From contig NZ_JAGJEG010000002.1 in the NCBI RefSeq assembly GCF_018100905.1, positions 248,001-312,000 of the forward strand: a stretch of DNA of 64,000 nucleotides. The letters are read 5' to 3'. Positions 16,259 to 26,525 of this stretch are shown here, piece after piece. Made by a program: the position numbers and the translations under genes. The notes beneath the pieces were generated by a model. That model made no database searches. It was not told the DNA's origin and worked only from the letters and a program-made list of their open reading frames with translations. The stretch's first letter is position 1, and each line of letters starts with the position of its first letter. The stretch comes from Pseudoalteromonas sp. MMG010. Its GTDB lineage: Bacteria > Pseudomonadota > Gammaproteobacteria > Enterobacterales > Alteromonadaceae.

Positions 16259-17953
16259 TTAAATACTACAACGTTTATAATTTCGGTACTCTGGTAACCA
16301 ATAATTTTTATCGATGGCTTTTCTTAAACCTTCATCCGAAATTTCCAGTGCAACTCCCTGCTCTATCGCTTTTTTCGCCACTGCAAATGCGATTTGCTTA
16401 CTTAAGCTTTCTATTTCAGTTAAAGCCGGTAATAAACTACCGTTACCAGTATTCGCTCTTGGAGAGCTTTGAGCTAACATTTCACTCGATACACTTAACA
16501 TTTCATCGGTAATACGTTTAGCTTTAGCTGCGATAACACCTAAGCCAATACCCGGAAAAATATAACTATTGTTACATTGCGGGATTAAATACTCTTGCTC
16601 ATTGTATTTAACAGTACCAAAAGGGCTACCGGTGGCAACGATCGCTTTCCCATCGGTCCATTTAATAACATCTTCTGGATGGGCTTCAACTTGCTTTGAA
16701 GGATTACTTAACGGAAAAATAATCGGTTGTTCACAGTTGGTGTGCATTGCTCTAATAACTTGCTCGGTGAACAAACCAGGTTGACCTGATACACCAATTA
16801 GAATATCTGGTTTTGCACAGTGCATCACATCTAATAAAGAGGCGTATTCACCGCTGTATTGCCATTGTTCTAAATTTGTATTGGATTGCGTCAGCGCTTG
16901 TTGAAAATCACGTAATCCTTGCATGCCCTCAGTTAACAAACCAAATCTATCAACCATAAACACTTGGCTACGCGCTTGAGCATCATCAATGCCTTCACTT
17001 ACCATTTGGCTAATAATTTGTTCTGCTATACCACAGCCGGCTGAGCCTGCTCCGACAAAAACCACTTTTTGATCGCTCAATTTTGCATTTTTAACACGAC
17101 ATGCTGCCAATAAAGAACCTACAGTTACTGCTGCAGTACCTTGTATATCATCGTTAAAGCTACAAATTTCGTTACGGTAGCGTTTTAGTAATGGCATTGC
17201 ATTAGGTTGTGCAAAATCTTCAAATTGTAGTAATACACTTGGCCATCTGCGTTTAACCGCTTTAATAAATAACTCTAAAAACTCGTCATACTCATCTTGT
17301 GCTATACGCTTATGACGCGCCCCCATATACATAGGATCGTTTAAAAGCTTTTCGTTATTTGTTCCGACATCGAGCATAATAGGCAATGTATAAGCAGGGC
17401 TAATACCACCACAGGCGGTATATAAAGATAATTTACCGATTGGAATACCCATTCCACCAATGCCCTGATCGCCTAACCCTAAAATACGTTCACCATCAGT
17501 GACAACAATGACTTTTACTTTACCCTTTGTCGCATTTCGTAAAATATCGTCTATTTGATAGCGTTCATCATACGAAATAAATAAACCACGCGCGCTGCGA
17601 TAAATATCAGAGAATTTTTCACACGCATCACCCACTGTTGGGGTATAAATAATAGGCATCATTTCTTCAATATGATCTCGTACTAAACGATAAAATAATG
17701 TTTCGTTATTATCTTGAATTGCACGCAAATAAATATGTTTATTTAAATTATCACTAAAGCTTGAGTACTGTTGGTAACAACGCTCAACTTGCTCTTCAAT
17801 GGTTTCATATCGCGGAGGTAATAACCCAGCTAAATTAAAGTTTTCACGTTCATTTTTAGTAAACGCACTGCCTTTATTTAAAAGCGGAGTTTCAATTAAA
17901 CCCGGACCTGAATAAGGAATATAAAGATAATTAGGATCTGTTTTAGTTGTCAT
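16259..17953 (-). CDS. maeA: NAD-dependent malic enzyme
   Basis: 564 residues, the size of the large NAD-type (SfcA/MaeA) enzymes. [13 protein letters not shown] lies in the N-terminal malic domain and [19 protein letters not shown] is the catalytic Lys segment. The metal-binding [21 protein letters not shown], and the Rossmann [11 protein letters not shown] complete the set. It oxidatively decarboxylates L-malate to pyruvate with NAD+, feeding gluconeogenic or amino-acid metabolism. It is monocistronic, flanked by its own terminator. Confidence 0.96.
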   Translation of the reverse strand: MTTKTDPNYLYIPYSGPGLIETPLLNKGSAFTKNERENFNLAGLLPPRYETIEEQVERCYQQYSSFSDNLNKHIYLRAIQDNNETLFYRLVRDHIEEMMPIIYTPTVGDACEKFSDIYRSARGLFISYDERYQIDDILRNATKGKVKVIVVTDGERILGLGDQGIGGMGIPIGKLSLYTACGGISPAYTLPIMLDVGTNNEKLLNDPMYMGARHKRIAQDEYDEFLELFIKAVKRRWPSVLLQFEDFAQPNAMPLLKRYRNEICSFNDDIQGTAAVTVGSLLAACRVKNAKLSDQKVVFVGAGSAGCGIAEQIISQMVSEGIDDAQARSQVFMVDRFGLLTEGMQGLRDFQQALTQSNTNLEQWQYSGEYASLLDVMHCAKPDILIGVSGQPGLFTEQVIRAMHTNCEQPIIFPLSNPSKQVEAHPEDVIKWTDGKAIVATGSPFGTVKYNEQEYLIPQCNNSYIFPGIGLGVIAAKAKRITDEMLSVSSEMLAQSSPRANTGNGSLLPALTEIESLSKQIAFAVAKKAIEQGVALEISDEGLRKAIDKNYWLPEYRNYKRCSI

Positions 17954-18044
17954 GTTTCCAAGCTTAGTATGCTGTCGGTAAATATAATGAAATTAATGCA
18001 ATTATTTGCAAAAACATCATGAATTAAATCAATATAAATTAAAA

Positions 18045-18079
18045 ATAAGCATAACATATAACTTTCACGTTATGCTTAT
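18045..18079 (-). terminator. Terminator downstream of ggt
   Basis: An 11-bp stem ATAAGCATAAC / GTTATGCTTAT with a 13-base loop lies just after the ggt stop. On the minus strand it is followed by TTTTAATTT. Confidence 0.7.
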
Positions 18080-18086
18080 ATAAAAA

Positions 18087-19856
18087 TTAGAATTTTATAC
18101 TGGTAGGCTGAGTTAATTCAGAGATAGCAACCCCTTCTCTTCGAGGATCTGCTCCACCAACTAGCATATTATCTTTAACTTCAACGGCATGTAATCCAGA
18201 GTTTAAGTCTATCAATCTAACTTTGTGTCCGCGTTTAGTTAATTTACTCGCGATAGCAGAAAGTTCAGTCCCCTTTTCAAGACTTGTATAGTCATTTCTA
18301 TTGGTCACTCTAGGTAAATTAATGGCCTCCTGCGCGGATAAATCCCAATCAAGAACACCTATAACAACTTGTGCTACATAATCGATAATACGGCTGCCAC
18401 CTGGCGAGCCCACCACTAAACGTAAGCTACCATCACCATTGAATACCATCACTGGCGACATAGAACTACGCGGTCGCTTACCTGACTCAACTCGGTTAGC
18501 AACTAACTTGCCGTTTTTGCGTGGTGAAAGTGAAAAGTCAGTTAATTGGTTATTTAAAATATAGCCATTAACCATCACCGTAGAACCAAAGGCCATCTCG
18601 ATAGAACTGGTCATTGATACCGCATTACCAAATGAATCAATAATAGAAACATGCGAGGTAGATGGAAGTTCATAAGAATCATCCGGTGCGTAACTTAAGT
18701 ACTTACGAGGTTCACCTGGAGTCGCTACTTTATCAACTTCGGTTATTAGTTTTGCACGTTTACTAATATATTGTTTATCGAGTAACTCTTGAGTAGGCAC
18801 ATCGGTAAAGTCAGGATCCCCCATGTATACATTTCTATCAGCAAAAGCAATACGAGAAGCTTGGGTGAAATAATGTATGGCTTGTTCAGAATTAGGTTTT
18901 ATCGCTGACATGTTTTTATTTTCAAGCAAGCCTAATATTTGTAACACGGCGACTCCGCCACTACTTGGTGGCGCCATAGAGCACACTTTATAACTGTGAT
19001 AGCTAATACAAACGGCATCACGCTCTTTGCTTTTAAAATTAACCAAATCTAATTTAGATAACGTACCGGGGGCAATAGGTGAATTTTGCACTGCATCAAC
19101 TAATTTGTCAGCATTACTTCCTTTGTAAAACGCATCAACACCCTGTTTTGCAATAGATTTATATAAATCTGCAAGCGGTTGATTTTTTTTAACCGTACCC
19201 GCTTCTATTAATTTACCATCGGGATAAAAGTACTCATGTATTACAGGCATTTTTAAAACACCGGGATTTAATTCTCTCGCTAACAAGCCATGTAAGCGCT
19301 CAGAAACTATAAATCCTTTTTCTGAGAGTTCGATTGCCGGTTTAAATAAAGCACTCCAAGGAAGTTTACCATATTGCTTATGTGCTTTAGCAAACGCATG
19401 TAAAATCCCAGGTACCCCGACAGAACGCCCGCCAACAACCGCTTCAATCCACTTAACAGCTTTACCATGTTGATTTAAAAATAAATTCTCATCAGCACCT
19501 GAAGGGGCTGTCTCCCTGCCATCAAAACTTGTTATTTTATCGTTGTCTTTATTGTAATAAAGCATAAAAGTCCCACCACCAATGCCAGATGATTGGGGCT
19601 CGACTAACGTAAGGACTAATTGAGTGGCTATTGCTGCATCAATCGCACTCCCTCCTTGTTGTAGAATATCTCGACCGGCTTTTGATGCATAAGGATTGGC
19701 TGAGGCAACCATATATTTTTGCCCCAAAACGGCTTTTTTATCGATATAATTAATACCCGCTTCTGGCTCTCGTGTTTCAATAGGTTTTGACTTAGCTAAA
19801 GCAGGGAAAGATGATAGTAAGCTTATAATAATCAGTGAAGTTAATTTTAATTGCAT
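18087..19856 (-). CDS. ggt: Gamma-glutamyltransferase
   Basis: 589 residues with a signal peptide (first about 21 residues, ending FPALAKS). The proenzyme self-cleaves before the catalytic Thr, here Thr400 in LPSTSHVSIID. The large-subunit motif SSGIGGGTFMLYY and the small-subunit GSPGGSRIIDYV are intact. The periplasmic enzyme removes the gamma-glutamyl group from glutathione and related peptides, supplying Glu and Cys-Gly. It fits the peptide-scavenging set of this window (S9, M28, PepN). It is monocistronic and divergent from the rhombosortase gene. Confidence 0.95.
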   Translation of the reverse strand: MQLKLTSLIIISLLSSFPALAKSKPIETREPEAGINYIDKKAVLGQKYMVASANPYASKAGRDILQQGGSAIDAAIATQLVLTLVEPQSSGIGGGTFMLYYNKDNDKITSFDGRETAPSGADENLFLNQHGKAVKWIEAVVGGRSVGVPGILHAFAKAHKQYGKLPWSALFKPAIELSEKGFIVSERLHGLLARELNPGVLKMPVIHEYFYPDGKLIEAGTVKKNQPLADLYKSIAKQGVDAFYKGSNADKLVDAVQNSPIAPGTLSKLDLVNFKSKERDAVCISYHSYKVCSMAPPSSGGVAVLQILGLLENKNMSAIKPNSEQAIHYFTQASRIAFADRNVYMGDPDFTDVPTQELLDKQYISKRAKLITEVDKVATPGEPRKYLSYAPDDSYELPSTSHVSIIDSFGNAVSMTSSIEMAFGSTVMVNGYILNNQLTDFSLSPRKNGKLVANRVESGKRPRSSMSPVMVFNGDGSLRLVVGSPGGSRIIDYVAQVVIGVLDWDLSAQEAINLPRVTNRNDYTSLEKGTELSAIASKLTKRGHKVRLIDLNSGLHAVEVKDNMLVGGADPRREGVAISELTQPTSIKF

Positions 19857-19944
19857 ATATAAATCGCTAAAAGAAAAAGACGTAATTGCATATTAAAATT
19901 AAACGGGCACAATATGCAAAAATAAAATACAAAAAAGAACATAA

Positions 19945-20538
19945 ATGTTTAATTTACCATTGCAATATCGATATTCATGTCCTCCTTTAACGCTTTTACT
20001 GATTAGCTTTGTATTTGCTGCATTTGATTTAAATAGTATTTTAGAGTTTAACCGTAACAATATAAATAATGGCGAACTTTGGCGTATTTTCACCAGTCAG
20101 TTTGTCCATGCAAATTGGATGCATTATTTTTTAAATAGTACCGGTGTGATTTTAATTTGGCTTTTGCATGGCGAGTACACCTCACCTAAGCGTTATTGCT
20201 TTAATATTACCAGCTTGGCTTTATGGTGTGGTTTAGGGGTTTATTGGTTATGCCCTGATATTTCTATTTATACCGGTCTTAGCGCACTCTTACATGGTGT
20301 TATAGTATGGGGAGCCATTAAAGATATACAGTTAGGGTTAAAATCGGGTATTTTATTATTTATTGGAATTTGGCTTAAAATTGCACATGAGCAAATAAAT
20401 GGCCCAAGTTCAGACATTGCTAAAATGATTGACTCAACGGTAGCAATTGATGCTCATCTGATTGGTGCTGTGGGAGGGGTTGTTCTCGCTACACCGATAT
20501 TAATAGCATTAATTAAAAAGTTAAACGCGAAAATTTAA
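19945..20538 (+). CDS. rrtA: Rhombosortase (rhomboid-family intramembrane protease)
   Basis: 197 residues with about six membrane helices. ELWRIFTSQFVHANWMHYFLN gives the rhomboid HxxxN motif (His60, Asn64). The catalytic Ser113 sits in GLSALLHG and His171 in DAHLIGA. This short form with W-R-x-x-T-x-x-x-x-H and DAHLxGA is the rhombosortase subtype, which processes proteins bearing a C-terminal GlyGly-CTERM-type signal in Vibrio and Shewanella. A plausible substrate, the DUF3466 protein, is encoded at 41833-43566. Several secreted peptidases elsewhere in the genome would be expected clients. Confidence 0.88.
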   Translation: MFNLPLQYRYSCPPLTLLLISFVFAAFDLNSILEFNRNNINNGELWRIFTSQFVHANWMHYFLNSTGVILIWLLHGEYTSPKRYCFNITSLALWCGLGVYWLCPDISIYTGLSALLHGVIVWGAIKDIQLGLKSGILLFIGIWLKIAHEQINGPSSDIAKMIDSTVAIDAHLIGAVGGVVLATPILIALIKKLNAKI

Positions 20539-20587
20539 TCAAATTTACGCGTTTAATATCACGCTCAATAATACAAGTGCGTTAATC

Positions 20588-20612
20588 TAGGGGAGTGAAT
20601 CCCCCCCTCTAG
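20588..20612. terminator. Possible terminator between rrtA and the S9 peptidase
   Basis: CTAGGGG...CCCC...CTAG forms an imperfect GC-rich hairpin with a bulge between two convergent genes. The flanking U-tract is poor. Confidence 0.35.
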
Positions 20613-20615
20613 TTT

Positions 20616-23108
20616 CTATAGTGTTTCTTTAAACAACTTATAAATTCGGCGATATTCATCTAACCAACTCGATGGCTGTTTAAAACCATGTGGCTCAACG
20701 GGGAATATTGCTGTTTCAAAGTCGGTTTTTTCTAGTTCAATTAATCGTTGCACTAAACGTACAGAGTCTTGAAAAAACACATTATCATCCACCATAGGTG
20801 CATTTATTAATAAAGGCTTAGTTAAACCTTCTGCAAAATATATAGGTGAACTGCGCTCATAAGCAATGGGATCGACATCGGGTGTATTAAGTATGTTAGC
20901 CGTATAGCCCGTATTATAATGGGCCCAATCTGAAACCGGTCGTAGTGCTGCCCCAGATTGAAATAAATCAGGCGCGGTAAATAACGCCATAAACGTCATA
21001 AAACCACCATACGAGCCACCATAAGTGCCTACAGCATCTGTATCAACATTCGCATTATCACTTAACCACTTAACACCATCTACTAAATCTTGAGTTTCAG
21101 GAGTCCCCATTTGACGATAAATAGCCGTACGCCAATCGCGCCCATAGCCTTTAGATGCACGATAATCCATATCCATTACAATATAGCCTTCATCTGCTAA
21201 TAAAGAATGAAACATAAATTCTCTAAAGTAAACTGACCACCCCATATGTGAGTTTTGCAAATACCCTGCACCATGATTAAAAATAACCGCTTTGCGATTT
21301 TTACCGGTTTCACCTTCTTTGTAATCGGCTGGGTAATACACTTTGGCGTAGATAGGTTGTTCTGTATGACTTGACGGCACGGCAATTATTTTAGGGATTG
21401 TCAGTTTTGTTGCTAAAAATTGTTCTGAAACAGTATGGGTTAACTGTTTTGCTGGCACATTAATGTCTGCTAAATCTTTAACGTATAACTCTTCAGGACG
21501 ACTTATTTTAGAATGGGTAAGTAATAGCTTTTTGCCATCAGGGCTCAAGTTATAATCAGTCATACCATCAAGATTGGTTATTTGAACCGATTTTTTAGTT
21601 TGTAAATCAACTTTGTAAATTTCGTATAAGCCGGGGTGTTCAACATTCGCTTTATAATAGATTTCATTATTGTCACTTAAAGTTAAGCTTGAAACTTCAT
21701 ACATGCCTGAGGTTAAGGCAACCGCTTTGCCGTTTAATGATTTTTTATAAAGCTGACTATAACCTGTTTCTTCAGATAGATAATATAATGTGTCTGAATT
21801 ATTTAACCAACCAAACTCATTGAATGAATAAGCAATCCACGCATCGTCATGTAGGCGATGTTGTGAAACCAGTTTATTATTCTTCACATCTACCGTTGCT
21901 AGCCAACGATCTTTGTTATCCCATGCCTCAAGCATGAGTGCCACTTGGCTTCCATCGCTATTGTATTTAATTAAAGGCTGTGACGAACTCCAATCCATAA
22001 CTAAATTAATATCTCTTGGCGCTTTCTTTGATGTATATTTTTTACCTTCACGTTTATAGTTTTGTTCTTTTACCGAAGCTAAAACATCTTCATCAAAACC
22101 AGGTAAAGTATCTAATTTTAATGTCTGTTGCTCATTCGTCGTCAGATCAATATATATAAATTGTGAACCAGAGGATTTAGCATCTGCGATACGGCGTCTC
22201 ACTTTTACAGGCTTTATAGTCGCATCGTCAGTAACATAATGCGGCATAATGTCAGTATCACTGCGCCACGATGATTTATCTTTAATAACCACGATTAATG
22301 AATCACCGCTAGGTGATAAAACCATTTCATCAATCGATTTATTAGCCCCTAAATAAAAAACCGATGAATTAATCGTTTGGTTTTTTTCTTTTAACTGCTT
22401 TTGTTGTGCTTGTCGGTCTAATTTGTTTTTATGCTGTAGAGCTATGTAGTCAATTAATTTATGTTGCTCTTTTGCAATGTAAGTAGAAGGTGCTTGTATA
22501 CCTTTAGGTTTATCTGCAAGTTTTAAGCTCACTAAATCTCGGCTTAGCCCTGTATTAAGATCAACATAAACAATTGTACTTCCCGTACGATAAACAAGAT
22601 TACCGTCGTTTAAAAACTGCGGTTTAAAAGCTTTAGCGGTACTTCGCGTTATTTGAGTAATTTTATTTTCAGCAATATTTTTTACAAAAACATTGCCCTG
22701 AAAAGTATATGCTTGTAATTGTTTGTTATTCGAATAAACGCTGTTTTTAGCGCCGACTGTATGCAAATCAGCAACCGCTATTTTTTTTGCCTCGGTGCTA
22801 TTTATATTTTGTATAAACGTATCTCGCAGTTCATTTCCTGCTTGTTTTTGACGGTAAATTATTGAACTTGAATCTGCCAAGAAGTAAGCACTCTCTGCTT
22901 TTCTTGAAATCCAATCTGGGTGTGCCATTGCTTGCTTTAAAGAAATTTTTTCTGAGCCAACCTCTGCACTTAAAATCACTTCAGGTGAAATATTGCTAAC
23001 CTGGTTTGGCTGTTCTGCAGAGCTAGATGATGCACAACCCGTTAAGAAAAGTGAAGTAGAAATACCAATGGCAAGTAACGATTTTTTTGCGGTAATATGA
23101 AAAGACAT
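20616..23108 (-). CDS. S9-family prolyl oligopeptidase-like lipoprotein
   Basis: 830 residues. The N-terminus is a lipoprotein signal (SLFLTGCASSSS, lipobox Cys25). A beta-propeller region (about 60-560) precedes an alpha/beta hydrolase domain. The nucleophile is Ser699 in GTYGGSYGGFM, the Asp is in the APMVDDNVFF segment, and His807 is in VEPHGFKQPS. S9 enzymes cut short peptides, often after Pro or as dipeptidyl peptidases. Anchoring in the outer or inner membrane would place it in the periplasm. No operon partner. Confidence 0.93.
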   Translation of the reverse strand: MSFHITAKKSLLAIGISTSLFLTGCASSSSAEQPNQVSNISPEVILSAEVGSEKISLKQAMAHPDWISRKAESAYFLADSSSIIYRQKQAGNELRDTFIQNINSTEAKKIAVADLHTVGAKNSVYSNNKQLQAYTFQGNVFVKNIAENKITQITRSTAKAFKPQFLNDGNLVYRTGSTIVYVDLNTGLSRDLVSLKLADKPKGIQAPSTYIAKEQHKLIDYIALQHKNKLDRQAQQKQLKEKNQTINSSVFYLGANKSIDEMVLSPSGDSLIVVIKDKSSWRSDTDIMPHYVTDDATIKPVKVRRRIADAKSSGSQFIYIDLTTNEQQTLKLDTLPGFDEDVLASVKEQNYKREGKKYTSKKAPRDINLVMDWSSSQPLIKYNSDGSQVALMLEAWDNKDRWLATVDVKNNKLVSQHRLHDDAWIAYSFNEFGWLNNSDTLYYLSEETGYSQLYKKSLNGKAVALTSGMYEVSSLTLSDNNEIYYKANVEHPGLYEIYKVDLQTKKSVQITNLDGMTDYNLSPDGKKLLLTHSKISRPEELYVKDLADINVPAKQLTHTVSEQFLATKLTIPKIIAVPSSHTEQPIYAKVYYPADYKEGETGKNRKAVIFNHGAGYLQNSHMGWSVYFREFMFHSLLADEGYIVMDMDYRASKGYGRDWRTAIYRQMGTPETQDLVDGVKWLSDNANVDTDAVGTYGGSYGGFMTFMALFTAPDLFQSGAALRPVSDWAHYNTGYTANILNTPDVDPIAYERSSPIYFAEGLTKPLLINAPMVDDNVFFQDSVRLVQRLIELEKTDFETAIFPVEPHGFKQPSSWLDEYRRIYKLFKETL

Positions 23109-23236
23109 AGTGCTTCTTATCTGTTTTTATAATTAAATATATTAAATCAGAAGCACTTTGTTAATTGCAATTATTTTAGATAAACATCCAATTTATAAGA
23201 TAAACCCCTCATTAAAGTAGATGTTTCATGTATTAT

Positions 23237-24400
23237 CTATTTAACGGTAATATCAAGCCATACCATTCTGTGATCGCTCGATGCATTTCTATCTTTAATT
23301 AAGCGATAAAGAGGGCTCGATTTCATGGGCCAAAACACCCCCCCTTGTTGTATTTGCAAACCATAGTTAGAAGGCAAAACATAATCTACACGCGCTTGCC
23401 AATTTGCTGTATAGTTTTTCGCATACGGTTTTATGTACTCTTGCTTTGCTCCTTCGCTTTGCGGAACATAGCTTGCATTGATCATTTTATTTTTAAGCAG
23501 TTGATCGGTTGTATCAACTCTTGCTTTATCACCGATGGGTGCTGCATTTAAATCACCTAAAATTACAAAACGTGATTGTGTATCTAAGCCCCCTTTAATC
23601 CCCTTATCATCATAAATATAATTTTTATTTAACACATAATCAGCCACTAAGCGTACTTCATTGTGGTTACGCATCCCATTTCTATCCTCTGGTCCGTCAA
23701 AAACAGGAGGAGTAGGATGAGAAGCTAAAATATGCAAAGGCTTATCATCTATAATAATAGGTACATCCCAAAATGATTTTGAGCTTAATCTAATTGCGTC
23801 TAATTCTTGCGCACTGTACCAATTTTCATTAGTACTGGGATTAACAGGAATTTGTGCATTAGGCATATCTTTAGTTTTAAATTTTTGAAATGTGCGGGCT
23901 TTGTCAAAGTCTATCGGGTATTGAGATAATAAAACCATAGCATAGTGCCCAGGGAAAAAACCAAAACCATAAGCATCCCCCATATTGTCGGTAACTTTAC
24001 CGTTATTATCTAAATCAAAGCCAGAGGGCACCCCGGTGTTAACCGGTGCTAAGTATATATATGGGTAATCAATGGGTTGTTGTTGCTTTTGACTTACTTT
24101 AAGGTAATTGTTAACAAAAACATCAATACCCGCTTGTTTATCCACATAATCAAATTCATTTAAAAGCAGCACATTAGGACGTACACGCTGAATGATCTCA
24201 GCAATGTTTTTTATCTGTTGATGATTAGACTCTAGTGCAGTAACAAGGGCATCAGCCTTAACCATTTGGCCTTTAGGGGTATAATTTGTCGCATCCATAC
24301 TGACATTAAACGTGGCAATACGAACTGTTTGAGAAGCAAAACTATTAATCGACAGCATACTTGCTGTAATCATTATTGATTTAATTAAATTATTTTTCAT
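23237..24400 (-). CDS. Secreted endonuclease/exonuclease/phosphatase-family protein
   Basis: I start it at ATG 24400-24398, giving about 387 residues with a signal peptide ending SINSFAS. A longer frame would begin at 24556 but would overlap the purK terminator at 24471-24496. EEP-family motifs are present: RIATFNVSMD, LLNEFDYVD, LGDLNAAP and the final SDHRMVWLDI. The family includes nucleases, phosphatases and phospholipases that need Mg2+. This extracytoplasmic version has an insert (about 85-180) with a DxDxNGxxxD-like metal loop (DLDNNGKVTDNMGD). Substrate is unknown; phosphate scavenging from nucleic acids is one possibility. Confidence 0.85.
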   Translation of the reverse strand: MKNNLIKSIMITASMLSINSFASQTVRIATFNVSMDATNYTPKGQMVKADALVTALESNHQQIKNIAEIIQRVRPNVLLLNEFDYVDKQAGIDVFVNNYLKVSQKQQQPIDYPYIYLAPVNTGVPSGFDLDNNGKVTDNMGDAYGFGFFPGHYAMVLLSQYPIDFDKARTFQKFKTKDMPNAQIPVNPSTNENWYSAQELDAIRLSSKSFWDVPIIIDDKPLHILASHPTPPVFDGPEDRNGMRNHNEVRLVADYVLNKNYIYDDKGIKGGLDTQSRFVILGDLNAAPIGDKARVDTTDQLLKNKMINASYVPQSEGAKQEYIKPYAKNYTANWQARVDYVLPSNYGLQIQQGGVFWPMKSSPLYRLIKDRNASSDHRMVWLDITVK

Positions 24401-24470
24401 TTTAGTCACTAATAAAAAAAGGAACAAAGTTATTATTCCATACTTTTTAGGACATACGCCACACAAATAA

Positions 24471-24496
24471 AAAATGCTGGGAAAACCCAGCATTTT
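24471..24496 (-). terminator. Terminator of purEK
   Basis: AAAATGCTGGG-(4-base loop)-CCCAGCATTTT, followed on the minus strand by TTATTTG, about 70 bp after the purK stop. Confidence 0.88.
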
Positions 24497-24565
24497 AGAA
24501 AATCTATATAAAGCGTATTTATTATTGAGCGGTGTTAAACATAAAGATAAATACACTCAGTTAAA

Positions 24566-25714
24566 CTATTTTATGAGTAGTTCAGAAGCAGCTTTAAATA
24601 AACCAGGATAACTTTCCTGTGTTAAATCTTCAGTTAACAGGCTTAACTTTTCAGCAAGTTCGTTTAAAGTATTTGCTGATACATTGATATGCCCCATTTT
24701 TCGCCCAGGCTTAACCGTTTTACCATACCAATGACTTGTTAAATCACTAACGTGTAAAATCGCTGTAGGAATAGCAGCTTGCCCTAATACATTAATCATT
24801 GCTGTGATGTGTTTTAACTCAGTATTTCCTAAAGGTAAACCTGCAATAGCACGCATATGATTTTCAAATTGACTGCAATGACACCCCTGTTGAGTCCAGT
24901 GTCCTGAATTATGAACCCGAGGTGCTATTTCATTGACTAATAACGTTCCGCTAATGTCAAAAAATTCGATCGCAAGTACACCTACATAATCAAGTTCTTC
25001 AGCAATTTTAATAAAGGCATCGTTTGCTTGCTGCGTTAGGGCTGACATTTCTTTACCGGCAATAGATAAGGTCAGTACACCGTTGGTATGTTCGTTCTCA
25101 GTTAACGGATACAAAGCTATATTACCGTGTTTATCACGCGCACCAATGATAGACACTTCACGATCAAACGGGATCATTTTTTCTGCAATGATAGTGTGAG
25201 GTTGCAGCTCAGTTCCAGATTGAATAAAGGCATCCATTTGTGACCAAATAGTATCTATTTGGTTTTCATCAGTTAACCGCCACTGCCCTTTACCGTCGTA
25301 ACCGGCTTGGCACGTTTTAATCACTAATGGTTTACCTAGCTCATTTATAGCAGATAATAAATGTGATTTTTCGGTGATTAATTGATAAGGAGCACATTTA
25401 ACGTGTGTTTTATCAAGCAACGCTTTCTCTAAAGCACGATCGCCCCCAGTTTTAATTGCAGCTTTACCAGGATAGAATTTGTTGCTTTGACTACATAATG
25501 TTAAAACATCGTCAGGAATGTGTTCAAACTCAGCGGTAATTGCATCTGCGTTTTCGATTGCCTGCTCAAGTGTTTGAGTATAAATTTCACCCGTTAATGG
25601 ATGAACAATAGAGTTGCTGCCAACATCAAAAGCAATCACATTCAAATTAAGCGGGGCCCCCGCTAAACTCATCATTCGCGCTAATTGACCAGCACCTAAA
25701 ATTAAAATATTCAT
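24566..25714 (-). CDS. purK: 5-(carboxyamino)imidazole ribonucleotide synthase PurK
   Basis: 382 residues, ATP-grasp family. ILGAGQLARMMSLAG at the start, EFEHIP near residue 63, VIKTCQAGYDGKGQW in the ATP-grasp core and NEIAPRVHNSGHWT near the end are all diagnostic. PurK uses ATP and bicarbonate to make N5-CAIR from AIR in purine synthesis. It begins 2 bp after purE, the standard purEK operon, and is followed by a strong terminator. Confidence 0.97.
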   Translation of the reverse strand: MNILILGAGQLARMMSLAGAPLNLNVIAFDVGSNSIVHPLTGEIYTQTLEQAIENADAITAEFEHIPDDVLTLCSQSNKFYPGKAAIKTGGDRALEKALLDKTHVKCAPYQLITEKSHLLSAINELGKPLVIKTCQAGYDGKGQWRLTDENQIDTIWSQMDAFIQSGTELQPHTIIAEKMIPFDREVSIIGARDKHGNIALYPLTENEHTNGVLTLSIAGKEMSALTQQANDAFIKIAEELDYVGVLAIEFFDISGTLLVNEIAPRVHNSGHWTQQGCHCSQFENHMRAIAGLPLGNTELKHITAMINVLGQAAIPTAILHVSDLTSHWYGKTVKPGRKMGHINVSANTLNELAEKLSLLTEDLTQESYPGLFKAASELLIK

Positions 25715-25716
25715 TA

Positions 25717-26199
25717 TTACTCTGCAGGATTAGGGTTAGCTAAAATGGTATCGGTTTGTTCTTTACGAAAAGCTTCTATTTTCTCGAAAATATCAGGATT
25801 TTGACAACCTAAAATTTGTGCCGCTAATAATCCAGCATTGGCAGCGCCAGCATCACCAATAGCAAGTGTACCCACAGCAACACCTTTAGGCATTTGGCAA
25901 ATAGATAATAAAGAGTCGACACCATTTAATGTTTTAGACTTTACGGGAACACCTAAAACAGGTAACGATGTGAATGCAGCCGCCATTCCAGGTAAATGAG
26001 CAGCGCCACCAGCACCAGCAATAATTACTTTAATACCACGTTCACTCGCTGTGCTTGCATAATCGGCTAACAGTTGTGGAGTTCGGTGTGCAGAGACCAC
26101 TTTAGTTTCATAATCGATACCAAACTTTTCTAACATTTGCACTGCATGTTGCATGGTTGGCCAATCTGACTTAGAACCCATAATAATGCCAACTGTCAT
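25717..26199 (-). CDS. purE: N5-carboxyaminoimidazole ribonucleotide mutase PurE
   Basis: 160 residues of class I Pur[14 protein letters not shown] and SAHRTPQLL carry the active-site Ser, Asp and His, and [12 protein letters not shown] completes the pocket. It shifts the carboxyl of N5-CAIR to give CAIR. AGGAG sits 6 bases before the ATG. The leader upstream has a small inverted repeat and a -10-like box, annotated separately. No PurR box of the E. coli type is apparent. Confidence 0.97.
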   Translation of the reverse strand: MTVGIIMGSKSDWPTMQHAVQMLEKFGIDYETKVVSAHRTPQLLADYASTASERGIKVIIAGAGGAAHLPGMAAAFTSLPVLGVPVKSKTLNGVDSLLSICQMPKGVAVGTLAIGDAGAANAGLLAAQILGCQNPDIFEKIEAFRKEQTDTILANPNPAE

Positions 26200-26237
26200 A
26201 ACTACTCCTGTTTAATATACTTATTTATTCACTAATG

Positions 26238-26270
26238 CGGACTTATGTCCGGTTTATGCGCGGTATTATA
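26238..26270 (-). promoter_or_regulatory. Putative purEK promoter and leader hairpin
   Basis: On the minus strand TATAAT occurs at 26270-26265, preceded by GGG, about 66 bp before the purE ATG. A short hairpin CGGAC-ATAA-GTCCG follows at 26251-26238 in the leader. The -35 element is not convincing. Confidence 0.4.
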
Positions 26271-26482
26271 CCCAAATAACATCAATATGCGAGTTTCAGT
26301 TTCAATTAAAAATTATTTATTCAAAGCATGAATTACAAGCTAATAAATGCACTGTAAGTGAAAGCGAACTTATTTAATAAAAATGCGTTTAATAGATTAC
26401 AGGAACAAAAATACGTGTTCATTTGGTACAAAATAATACATGACTATTTAACGTTATTTATGTTTCTAACCAATACAAACAA

Positions 26483-26507
26483 AAAAGCCATGCTTAGCAT
26501 GGCTTTT
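26483..26507 (-). terminator. Terminator of ybiT
   Basis: AAAAGCCATGC-TTA-GCATGGCTTTT, an 11-bp stem flanked by A/T runs, 19 bp downstream of the ybiT stop. Confidence 0.9.
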
Positions 26508-26525
26508 AAAAGTAACTACAAACCT

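Larger units (their letters stand above)
26200..26525. other. Intergenic region between purE and ybiT
   Basis: This 326-bp stretch holds the purEK promoter and leader at its left end and the ybiT terminator at its right end. I see no gene in the AT-rich middle (about 26275-26480). Confidence 0.6.

Noticed and set aside
24401..24556. 52-residue N-terminal extension of the EEP-family protein
   Set aside because: It would cover the purEK terminator hairpin and place the signal peptide in the interior; the ATG at 24400 gives a normal signal peptide.
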